Positions 19,596 through 26,433 of a DNA stretch of 51,708 bases are shown here, piece by piece; within the stretch, counting starts at the first letter, position 1, and every line of letters begins with the position of its first letter. Source of the stretch: Methylobacterium sp. J-068 (GTDB lineage: Bacteria > Pseudomonadota > Alphaproteobacteria > Rhizobiales > Beijerinckiaceae). The notes beneath the pieces were generated by a model. The model had not been told where the DNA came from. It did no database searches and saw nothing but the letters and a program-made list of their open reading frames with translations. The translations under genes and the position numbers were made by a program. The stretch lies in the NCBI RefSeq assembly GCF_022829445.1, contig NZ_JAKSXY010000018.1, positions 1 through 51,708 on the forward strand. The letters are read 5' to 3'.

Positions 19596-19606
19596 ATGGC
19601 AGCCCG

Positions 19607-20491
19607 TCAGTATCCCTTGGCGGCGATGGCCTCGCGCCAGTTCACGGCCCGGCGCGCCATGCTGATGTGCTGGCGCTCGTACATGCGGCCCTCGATCTTG
19701 ATCGCGCCGCGCTTGGCGTTCTCCTCCTTCTCGAAGGCCTCGATCACGAGGCGGGCGCGGCGAACCTCCTCGTCGGAGGGCGCGAAGCAGGTGTTGGCCG
19801 GCTCCAGCTGGCTGGGGTGGATCAGGGTCTTGCCGTCGAAGCCGAGGTCGCGCGCCTGCTGGCACTCGGCCCGGCACCCGTCCACGTCCGCGATGTCGTT
19901 CCAGACGCCGTCGAGGATCGTCAGACCCTCGGCGCGGGCGGCCGCGAGGGTGAACATCATCCAGGGCAGCATCGGCACGCGGCCGGGCACCAGCTGGGCC
20001 CAGGTATCCTTGGCCAGATCGTTGGTGCCGAGCACGAAGCAGGTCAGACGGGTGCGCCGGTCGCGCCGCGCCTTGGCGATCTCCTGAATGTTCAGGATCG
20101 CCGCCGGGGTCTCGATCATCGCCCAGACGGCGATGCTCTCGTGGGCGTCGAGGGCTTCGAGATGGTTGGCGATGCTCTCCAGCACGGCCGGCGACGAGAC
20201 CTTCGGCATCAGGATCGCATCGGGCCGCGCCTCGATCGCCGCCTTCAGGTCGGCCTCGCCCCAGGGCGTCTGGGGGGCGTTGACGCGGATGATGATCTCG
20301 CGCGTGCCGTAGCCGCCGCCCTTGACCGCCGCGCAGACCTGTTCGCGCGCCACGTCCTTGGCGTCCGGCGCCACGGCATCCTCGAGGTCGAGGATCAGCG
20401 AGTCGGCGTCCAGGGTCTTCGCCTTCTCGAGCGCCCTCTGGTTCGAACCGGGCATATAGAGCACGCTGCGGCGCAGGCGGAGATCGGACAT
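19607..20491 (-). CDS. HpcH/HpaI aldolase (CitE) family, malyl-CoA thioesterase-like
   Basis: 294 residues with the CitE/malyl-CoA lyase fold: 'RSVLYMPGSNQRALEKA', 'SLILDLEDAVAPD' (metal-binding Glu/Asp), 'IIIRVNAPQTPWGEADL', 'AILMPKVSSPAVLE', 'WAMIETPAAILN', 'FVLGTNDLAKD', 'GFDGKTLIHPSQL'. Its length and the 'GTNDLAK' and 'MPGSNQRALEKA' signatures resemble (3S)-malyl-CoA thioesterase (Mcl2) of Rhodobacter more than the malyl-CoA lyase of the serine cycle. It may prune malyl-CoA in a cell running the serine and ethylmalonyl-CoA pathways; that is inference. The ATG at 20491 has GGGAAG upstream. Confidence 0.8.
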   Translation of the reverse strand: MSDLRLRRSVLYMPGSNQRALEKAKTLDADSLILDLEDAVAPDAKDVAREQVCAAVKGGGYGTREIIIRVNAPQTPWGEADLKAAIEARPDAILMPKVSSPAVLESIANHLEALDAHESIAVWAMIETPAAILNIQEIAKARRDRRTRLTCFVLGTNDLAKDTWAQLVPGRVPMLPWMMFTLAAARAEGLTILDGVWNDIADVDGCRAECQQARDLGFDGKTLIHPSQLEPANTCFAPSDEEVRRARLVIEAFEKEENAKRGAIKIEGRMYERQHISMARRAVNWREAIAAKGY

Positions 20492-20719
20492 ATCGGCTTC
20501 CCGTGACTTTGGCGGAAGCTTAGTGCACCCCACGCGGCGGAACACCCCGGCGGAGCCGGAATGCCGTGGCATTTCAGGGATTTTGTTGCAATGCACCCGG
20601 AATCTCGGCGCAAGCCCGATTGCGTCCGCCAGTTCCCGATCGTGAGGAGCCATGTCGCGGCAACGCTCGAAGCGCGGGTCGGACCGGGTCCGCGCCCCTA
20701 GGCCCGGGTGGATCGATCC

Positions 20720-21043
20720 ATGCCCTATCGTGTGACGCCGGAGGGTGTCCGCCTCGCCGTGCGCCTGACGCCGCGCGCGAATCGCGACGGTCTCGATGGG
20801 CTGGTAGCGGATCCCGAGGGACGCGTCGCTCTGCAGGTTAGGATCGCCGCGCCGCCCGTGGACGGGGCCGCCAACGCGGCCCTGATCGCGTATCTCGCGA
20901 GGCGCTTGGACCTGCGTCGCTCCGAAATCCGGATCGCGTCCGGCGAGACGAGCCGGCACAAGATCGTGATCCTCTCCGGAGACGGTCCGGCGCTCGCGGC
21001 CAAGCTGGCCGCGATCACGGACGGCGCCGCGCGGCGCCGCTGA
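20720..21043 (+). CDS. DUF167/YggU family protein
   Basis: 107 residues, DUF167 family, with 'VRLTPRANRDGL', 'LQVRIAAPPVDGAANAALI' and 'RIASGETSRHKIV', the three conserved blocks. A small alpha/beta protein of unknown function that is widespread in bacteria. The ATG at 20720 gives the usual length; a GTG 12 bases earlier is the alternative. Divergent from the CitE-like gene. Confidence 0.85.
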   Translation: MPYRVTPEGVRLAVRLTPRANRDGLDGLVADPEGRVALQVRIAAPPVDGAANAALIAYLARRLDLRRSEIRIASGETSRHKIVILSGDGPALAAKLAAITDGAARRR

Positions 21044-21054
21044 ACGGCCCCGCG

Positions 21055-21393
21055 TCAGTGGCGCAGGGGTGCCGTTAGGCTGAAGATCACGGTGTAGTCC
21101 GGGTTCTCGACGGCCGGGTGCTCGTCCGAGAGACGGTACGAGCCGGGATTGGCCGGCTCGATCGCCTCCAGGATGGGCACCATCGTGAAGGGGTCGCCGC
21201 CGTCGAACGGCTGGATCGTGATTCCGGCCTCGGCATCCACCGTCTCGACCCGGCCAAAAACCTGCTGGCGCCGGATCAGCGTTCCCTCGTGATCGAGATA
21301 GGTGACGCCGACGAAGAGCGTCGCGCCGACCAGCTGATCGGCGAAATCCTCGTCCCATTCGATACCGGATTCGTCGTTCTCAGAGTCGCTCAT
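21055..21393 (-). CDS. Hypothetical acidic protein
   Basis: 112 residues, strongly acidic at the N-terminus (MSDSENDESGIEWDEDFADQL), then a predicted all-beta region ('LVGATLFVGVTYLDHEG', 'VFGRVETVDAEAGITIQPF') and 'FTMVPILEAIEPANPGSYRL'. No catalytic motif or signal peptide is visible. The pattern resembles small conserved proteins in Hyphomicrobiales genomes, but I cannot name a family. Convergent with the DUF167 gene, 11 bases apart. The start is uncertain by up to 12 codons. Confidence 0.65.
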   Translation of the reverse strand: MSDSENDESGIEWDEDFADQLVGATLFVGVTYLDHEGTLIRRQQVFGRVETVDAEAGITIQPFDGGDPFTMVPILEAIEPANPGSYRLSDEHPAVENPDYTVIFSLTAPLRH

Positions 21394-21489
21394 GGGGACA
21401 GGGATGGCGAAGAATCCGTCCGGCGGCAACCGGGATTCCGGGAGCGTCCGCCTCAGACCAGATCTGCTTCGATCGAGCGGAGGACGGTC

Positions 21490-21861
21490 TCAGAACAACC
21501 GGCTGCCGTTCGGCACCGTCAGGTCGGGCCGGAACAGGACCACCGCGCCGGCTTCGTCCGTGAAACCGAGGGTGAGGACCTCGGACAGAAACTTGCCGAT
21601 CTGGCGCGGCGGGAAGTTCACCACCGCGGCGATCTGCCGGCCGATCAGGTCCTCCGCCCGGTAATGCTCGGTGATCTGCGCGCTGGAGCGCTTCGTCCCG
21701 ATGACCGGCCCGAAATCGATGGTGAGCTTCAGGGCGGGCTTGCGGGCCTCCGGGAACGGCTCGGCGGAGAGAACGGTCCCGACCCGGATGTCGACGGCCA
21801 GGAAGGCGTCGAAATCGATGGTCGGGCCGGCCGGCGCGTCGCTCGCGTGGGTCACGTGCAC
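21490..21861 (-). CDS. csaA: CsaA-like tRNA-binding domain protein
   Basis: 123-residue stand-alone OB-fold of the EMAP-II/tRNA-binding type. Features are 'DFDAFLAVDIRVGTVLSAE', 'ARKPALKLTIDFGPVIG', 'RSSAQITEHY', 'GRQIAAVVNFPPRQIGKFLSEVLTLG' and the C-terminal 'VVLFRPDLTVPNGSRLF', all typical of CsaA. CsaA is described as a chaperone-like factor linked to export in Bacillus and binds tRNA-like ligands. The start is GTG at 21861 or GTG at 21855; neither has a good ribosome site. It begins 7 bases after the stop of the iron permease gene. Confidence 0.88.
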   Translation of the reverse strand: MHVTHASDAPAGPTIDFDAFLAVDIRVGTVLSAEPFPEARKPALKLTIDFGPVIGTKRSSAQITEHYRAEDLIGRQIAAVVNFPPRQIGKFLSEVLTLGFTDEAGAVVLFRPDLTVPNGSRLF

Positions 21862-21868
21862 GGCGCGC

Positions 21869-22693
21869 TCAGGCCGTGCGCAAGTGGCGGCGCTTGTCGG
21901 CCGAGGACCATTGCATCAGCCCGACCATGACCAGGATGGTGCCGAGATAGACGATCACCTGAAGGGCGCTCGGGCGGTCCGTGTAGCCGACGAGGGCATG
22001 GAGCACGCGGCCGACGAGGCTGTCCTCGCGCAGGATCGCGGAGGTGTTCCAGAGCGGCCGGTCGAGCACGGTGATCAGGCCCGCATTGGTGAGGAACTGC
22101 GCCGCCTGCGCCGCGAGTCCCGCCGCCAGCAGGATGATGAGCGCGCTCGTCACCGAGAAGACGTAGCGGGTCGGGATCGCCGCGAGACCAAAATAGCTGA
22201 CCGACGACATGGCGGCGCCCACCGCGACGCCCGCGAGCGCGCCGAACTGGATGTCCGGACCGGAGGTGCCGGACGCGACGAGGCCGTAGAGGAACAGCAC
22301 GAGCTCGGCGCCCTCGCGCAGGATCGCCGCGCCGACGACCAGCGCGAGGCCGGCGGCGGTGCTCTGGCCCGTGCGCACCGCCTCGCCGGCCGCGCGCAAC
22401 TCGCCGGCCATCTCGCGGCCGTGCTTGGCCATCCAGGTGTTGTGCCAGATCAGCATCAGCACCGCGACGATGAGCACGGAGGCGTTCAGGATCTCCTGGC
22501 CGGCGCCCTCGAAGGCGTCCGAGATCTTCTCCGCGAACAGCGCGACGAGGGCGGCACCCGCGAGGCCCCCCAGGATGCCGAGGAGGATCCAGCGGCCGCG
22601 CCCGGCGATGCCCCGGGTGGCGGCGAGCACGATGCCGACGATGAGGCCGGCCTCGATGACCTCGCGGAAGGCGATGACGAAGGCTCCGATCAT
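21869..22693 (-). CDS. ftrC: FTR1-family iron permease (FtrC-like)
   Basis: 274-residue inner-membrane permease with seven probable helices and two iron-binding motifs of the FTR1 type: REVIEAG at about 10-16 and 'ILREGAELVLF' in the fourth segment. It moves iron, in an oxidation-coupled step, into the cytoplasm. The ATG at 22693 has GAGGAAA upstream. The neighbours (P19-like protein, cupredoxin, polyferredoxin) make this an FtrABCD-type ferrous iron system as described in Bordetella and Brucella. Last gene of the ftr unit; csaA follows closely. Confidence 0.9.
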   Translation of the reverse strand: MIGAFVIAFREVIEAGLIVGIVLAATRGIAGRGRWILLGILGGLAGAALVALFAEKISDAFEGAGQEILNASVLIVAVLMLIWHNTWMAKHGREMAGELRAAGEAVRTGQSTAAGLALVVGAAILREGAELVLFLYGLVASGTSGPDIQFGALAGVAVGAAMSSVSYFGLAAIPTRYVFSVTSALIILLAAGLAAQAAQFLTNAGLITVLDRPLWNTSAILREDSLVGRVLHALVGYTDRPSALQVIVYLGTILVMVGLMQWSSADKRRHLRTA

Positions 22694-22742
22694 GCGGAGG
22701 TTTCCTCTGTGTTTATGGGCGCGGCCGAGCCGGCATCGCGCC

Positions 22743-24152
22743 CTACCAGATCCAGAACAGCAGCGCCCAGCCGTAGACCGAGAGCGTGCAGGCGGCGGCG
22801 ATGCCGAGCGTCGCGCCGATGCGGCGAAGCCCCCGTGCCGAGAGGCCGGCCACCGACCAGGCGAGCCAGACACTCCACAGGCTGGTGCCGAGGAGAAGCG
22901 CGGCGCGAATCTCCGAGACGTAGGGGATGTGGATGCCGTCGCCCCGCAGGAACGTCACCGTGAGGGCCGACAGGCCGAGGAAGACGCCGCAGCCCGCGAC
23001 CGGGATCAGCGTCTGGGTGAGGTGGTGGAAACGGCGCGTGGACCAGCCGCCGAGGGCGAGGGTGGCGAGTCCCACGAGGGCCGAGAGCGAGACGCCGAGG
23101 ACGATGGCGGCGGCGGCGATGTAGGCCAGCAGCAACGCACCGTCGAGGACGCTCAGCACGTCGTTGTGCTCGGGGTAGTTGGTCAGGATGAACCAGGGCA
23201 GCGTCGTCTCGAGCGGCCAGGTGACGCCGTGCTCGATCAGCCAGGTGGCGATCGCCTGCTTGGCGTCGATGTACCAGGGGCTCGACGACCACTGGAAGGC
23301 GCCCACCGCCAGACCCATCATGCCGAACAGGATCAGCACCGTCTGGTCGAGGCTCGGCTCGGCGCCGGCCACGTGGACGATCTCGTGGGTGGGGGAACGC
23401 CGGGCGAGGCGCACGGCCCCGCGATAGCCCGAGCAGCGCCCGCACATGTGACAGGCGCCGGCCCCGTTCATGGTCTTGACCGGAACCAGGGGCGCGCAGT
23501 TGAAGGCGGCACCTTTCGGTTTGGGCGAGTCGGCCCAGGCCGCGTGGTCGACCTGGAAGCTCACGGGGGCGAGCTTGGCCAGCACCGCGAAGACGCCGTT
23601 GACGGGGCAGAGGTAGCGGCACCAGACCCGCTTGTTGCGCCCGTAGAGCAGGCCGACGATGACCGCCGCCACGGTGGAACCGCCGAGCACGGCGAGCACC
23701 GGCTTCGGATAACCGTAGACGCTGACCATCTGCCCGTAGACCGTGGTGCCGGCGAACGCCACGAAGGGCCAGCCGCCCCAGGTGATCCAGCGCGGCACCG
23801 CGCGGCCGAGGCTCCAGCGGCTGGCGAACTCCGTCAGCGCGCCCTCGGGGCAGAGCACCCCGCACCAGGCGCGGCCCACCAGCACCATGCTCACCAGCAC
23901 GAAGGGCCACCAGATGCCCCAGAAGGCGAATTGGGCGAAGACCGTCAGGTCGTTCCAGAGATGCGCGCTGCGGTCGGGCAGCGGCAGGAAGGCCGGCACC
24001 GCGACGAGCACCAGATAGACGGCGACCACGCCCCACTGAATGGTGCGGATGACGCCGCCATGGCGCTGCAGCCAGTTCCCGAGATCGGCGAGCTTCGCGT
24101 CGATCCAGGCATCGCGGCTGTGGCGCGGCGTGATGGAGGTCGAGACCGCCAT
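22743..24152 (-). CDS. ftrD: Polyferredoxin-like membrane protein (FtrD-like)
   Basis: 469 residues with about ten membrane segments and three cysteine clusters: WCGVLCPEGAL near 96, WCRYLCPVNG near 178, and CHMCGRCSGYRG near 238, as in NapH/CcoG-like 4Fe-4S proteins. In FtrABCD systems FtrD is thought to take electrons from ferrous iron oxidation and return them to the membrane or cytoplasm. It follows the cupredoxin gene by 64 bases and precedes the FTR1 permease by 49. Starts at ATG 24152. The assignment is from family and context. Confidence 0.85.
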   Translation of the reverse strand: MAVSTSITPRHSRDAWIDAKLADLGNWLQRHGGVIRTIQWGVVAVYLVLVAVPAFLPLPDRSAHLWNDLTVFAQFAFWGIWWPFVLVSMVLVGRAWCGVLCPEGALTEFASRWSLGRAVPRWITWGGWPFVAFAGTTVYGQMVSVYGYPKPVLAVLGGSTVAAVIVGLLYGRNKRVWCRYLCPVNGVFAVLAKLAPVSFQVDHAAWADSPKPKGAAFNCAPLVPVKTMNGAGACHMCGRCSGYRGAVRLARRSPTHEIVHVAGAEPSLDQTVLILFGMMGLAVGAFQWSSSPWYIDAKQAIATWLIEHGVTWPLETTLPWFILTNYPEHNDVLSVLDGALLLAYIAAAAIVLGVSLSALVGLATLALGGWSTRRFHHLTQTLIPVAGCGVFLGLSALTVTFLRGDGIHIPYVSEIRAALLLGTSLWSVWLAWSVAGLSARGLRRIGATLGIAAACTLSVYGWALLFWIW

Positions 24153-24216
24153 GCGAAAATGACTTTGCCGGGGTAAGGGTACGAGGGGGTCGCGCGGTCT
24201 CTAACTGGTCACGAAC

Positions 24217-24558
24217 TCACTTGGCGACCAGGGTGGCCTTCGAATTCGGGTGGAAGTCGTCGAACACGTCGTAGGTGCCGGGATCGACGGTGCGGAAGAC
24301 GATGGACGAGGTCGCGCCCGCCGCGAGGGCCTTCTCGCGCTTCAGTTCCACGCTCTCGAACTCCACCGGGCTGGTGCCCGTGTTGGTGATCTCCAGCTTG
24401 AAGCGCGTGTTGGCCGGCACCTCGATGACGTTCGGGGTGATGGTCCCGTCCTTCATCTCGACCTTGATCACCGGCAGGTCCTCGGCCCGTGCGGGCGCGC
24501 CGGCGGCGAGGCCGGCCGCGAGGGCGATCAGGGGCAGGAAACGGCGTGCGGCGGTCAT
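24217..24558 (-). CDS. ftrB: Periplasmic cupredoxin (FtrB-like)
   Basis: 113 residues: a signal peptide (hydrophobic 7-20, cleavage after ARA) and a small beta-sandwich of the cupredoxin-like type ('TPNVIEVPANTRFKLEITN', 'FESVELKREKALAAG', 'TYDVFDDFHPNSKATL'). No cysteine is present, so if copper is bound it is not a classical type 1 site. FtrB proteins are thought to oxidise ferrous iron bound to FtrA. It starts 5 bases after the ftrA stop, so the two are coupled. Confidence 0.82.
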   Translation of the reverse strand: MTAARRFLPLIALAAGLAAGAPARAEDLPVIKVEMKDGTITPNVIEVPANTRFKLEITNTGTSPVEFESVELKREKALAAGATSSIVFRTVDPGTYDVFDDFHPNSKATLVAK

Positions 24559-24563
24559 GAGGC

Positions 24564-25127
24564 TCAGTACGCCCCCTTCTTGCCGATCCCCGCGAAGGTG
24601 AAGTCCTGGATCAGGTCGAAGGGCTTGAACCACTCCGCGACGCCGGTCTCCTTGTCGACGTGGCGGCCGAAATGGCTGCTGGCGCCGGGCGGGGCCACGG
24701 TGAGCTTCAGGCGATAGCGGCCGGGGCCGGAGAGCTTGACGTTGTCGCCGTAATGCGGACCGTCATTGGCGACCATCGGCATCAGCGTGCCCGTGACCTT
24801 CGGCCCGGTGGCGGCCTCGCCCTCCAGCTTCGTGATCTCGAAGCTCACGGCCAGGGCCGGAACCCAGTCGCCCTCGGCGAAGCCGTTGCGGTTGTCCTTG
24901 GCGGCGTGGATGTCGGCCTCGAGGTGGATGTCGGACTGCGCGGCGGCGCGCATCATGTCCGGCGGGTCCATCTCGATCGGCTGCAGGTAGACGGCGCCGA
25001 CCTCGATCCCGTTCTGGATCACGTGCGGGCCGATCGGCGTCTCCTTCGCCTGGGCGGCCCCTCCGAGGGAGGCGCCTCCGGCGATGAGGGCGGCGAGGGC
25101 GAGGGACGGGATGAGATTCTTGCGCAT
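24564..25127 (-). CDS. ftrA: P19-family periplasmic iron-binding protein (FtrA-like)
   Basis: 187 residues: a signal peptide (to AQA near 28) and a P19/Tp34-type domain with 'HVIQNGIEVGAVYLQPIEM', 'SDIHLEADIHAAKDN', 'GFAEGDWVPALAVSFEI', 'MPMVANDGPHYGDNVKL' and a C-terminal 'SSHFGRHVDKETG'. The Glu, Met and His residues that bind copper and iron in P19 proteins are present (GIEVGAVYLQPIEM, HLEADIH, DGPHYG). First gene of the ftr unit. An Irr-box-like motif lies about 63 bases upstream (25190-25206), suggesting iron control. Confidence 0.88.
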   Translation of the reverse strand: MRKNLIPSLALAALIAGGASLGGAAQAKETPIGPHVIQNGIEVGAVYLQPIEMDPPDMMRAAAQSDIHLEADIHAAKDNRNGFAEGDWVPALAVSFEITKLEGEAATGPKVTGTLMPMVANDGPHYGDNVKLSGPGRYRLKLTVAPPGASSHFGRHVDKETGVAEWFKPFDLIQDFTFAGIGKKGAY

Positions 25128-25189
25128 CGTGGCTAGCGCGTAGACCAGCGCGCCAAACAAGCAAAGAGGCTATTTCGCCACGTTCTTAG

Positions 25190-25206
25190 ATCAGAACCAT
25201 TCCAAA
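25190..25206 (-). promoter_or_regulatory. Irr (ICE)-box-like motif upstream of ftrA
   Basis: ATCAGAACCATTCCAAA matches 11 of 14 defined positions of the published rhizobial ICE consensus TTTAGAA-N3-TTCTAAA. It lies 63-79 bases before the ftrA start. A second overlapping symmetry (GTTCT-N6-AGAAC, 25182-25197) is also present. A regulatory role is inferred. Confidence 0.4.
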
Positions 25207-25240
25207 CTAAGTTTTTGCGAGGTTCCCGAAGTATTCCCTA

Positions 25241-25431
25241 ATACGGAGTCCGGTAGATTAGGTCGGACAGCTGACGAGACGGAGCGCGGGTCCCCTCTCC
25301 TGGAAGGAGAGGGACAGGGTGAGGTGCGTGACCTCTCCGGAGATGGACTACACCTCACCCCAACCCTCTCCTTCCAAGAGAGGGAGCCCGTCGCGATCCA
25401 GTGATCCGAAGTGATCAGCCGGAACCAGTAT
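25241..25431. repeat. Palindromic miniature element, copy 1
   Basis: Imperfect terminal inverted repeats of about 20 bases (atacggagtccggtagatta at 25241-25260; the complement of its right end at 25412-25431 reads as a variant). Inside is a nearly perfect 32-bp inverted repeat (25293-25324 with 25353-25384) around a 28-base centre, giving a long hairpin rich in CTCTCC/GGAGAG. It has no coding capacity. The inner arm and the ends recur at 37147-37261. The rest of the 25128-25687 gap holds the ftrA promoter region and the upstream region of the cellulose operon; I see no gene there. Confidence 0.65.
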
Positions 25432-25687
25432 GACGCGTCGCCACCGGTCCGCACGGGAGCGAGCGGACCGTCATCTCGCGTTCTTATCGTCCGGCGGCCG
25501 TGTCGTGTCCGGGCTTTATCTTGCCTTTGTCCCGGCAGATCCGGGCGATGTTGAGGAGACGGGTCCGTCGGGCGATGGCCCAATGGCCTAAGCCCTCGAT
25601 CCTTTGGATACGAACCATCCCGGCAAGGCCCCCTTAACGCTGACAACCCGATGTCTGAGGGCATCGCAAGTCTCGTGGCGTACCGAC

Positions 25688-26431
25688 ATGCACCGTTGTT
25701 TCACCTACTTCGCTGCGGCGTCCGCCGTCTGCGTCGGCCCCGCCGCTCGGTCCGCCGACTGGTATACGGGCGCCGTCGTACCGGCCGAGCGGGACGCCTG
25801 GATCGTCGCGGTGGACGCCTCGACCACCCTGAGTTCGCAGGGCTCGCAATTCGCCGGGGCCACGGTCACGGCCGCGCCGCAGGACAGCCTGCTCGTGAGC
25901 GGCCCGCGCGTGCGGCTCGACGGATTGATCGGCTCCTATCGCGCCGAGGGCGGCAACGGCCGCAACGCGCTCGGCGAGCAGGCCGAGATCGCCGCGATGG
26001 CCGGCTACGCCTGGGTGATGCCCGAGGCGGTGCTGTCGGGCTTCGTCGGGCTGAACGTGCGCCGCAACGAGCTCTCGCAGTTCGACGGCAGCCTGCCCAC
26101 CGACAGCGTCCGGGTCGGTCTGAAGACGGCGCTCGATTACTATGCGCGCCCCACCGCCTTCACGATGCTCCACGCCACCGGCACCTATTCGACGGCCTTC
26201 GGCGCCTATTACGGCCGCGTCCGCGCGGGCGTCGCCAGCGTCGCCGGCGGCTTCCTCGGGCCTGAATTTGCGGTGCTCGGCGACGCGTATTACCGGCAAT
26301 GGCGAGCCGGCATCCACCTCAGCGGGATGCAGCTGGGCGCGGTTCAGCTCGGCCTCTCGGCCGGCTACCTGCACGACCATGCCCGCAAGGGCGGCGCCTA
26401 CACCACCCTCGACCTGCGCACGGGCTTCTGA
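25688..26431 (+). CDS. bcsS: Cellulose biosynthesis protein BcsS
   Basis: 247 residues: a signal peptide (cleavage near ARSA|DWY) and a predicted antiparallel beta protein with repeated aromatic/Gly patterns and a C-terminal 'GAYTTLDLRTGF' ending in Phe, as in small outer-membrane barrels. This matches the BcsS family found at the head of alphaproteobacterial cellulose operons. The role is inferred as outer-membrane export or anchoring. I use the ATG at 25688, where the signal peptide begins. bcsA starts 2 bases after the stop. Confidence 0.85.
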   Translation: MHRCFTYFAAASAVCVGPAARSADWYTGAVVPAERDAWIVAVDASTTLSSQGSQFAGATVTAAPQDSLLVSGPRVRLDGLIGSYRAEGGNGRNALGEQAEIAAMAGYAWVMPEAVLSGFVGLNVRRNELSQFDGSLPTDSVRVGLKTALDYYARPTAFTMLHATGTYSTAFGAYYGRVRAGVASVAGGFLGPEFAVLGDAYYRQWRAGIHLSGMQLGAVQLGLSAGYLHDHARKGGAYTTLDLRTGF

Positions 26432-26433
26432 GG

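Noticed and set aside
18203..20506. Plus-strand open frame across the metzincin, nemA and CitE-like genes
   Set aside because: Spans three genes on the other strand and has no recognisable domain.
25293..25384. CRISPR-like or terminator interpretation of the CTCTCC hairpin
   Set aside because: A single long inverted repeat without spacers, sharing ends with a second locus; better explained as a miniature element.
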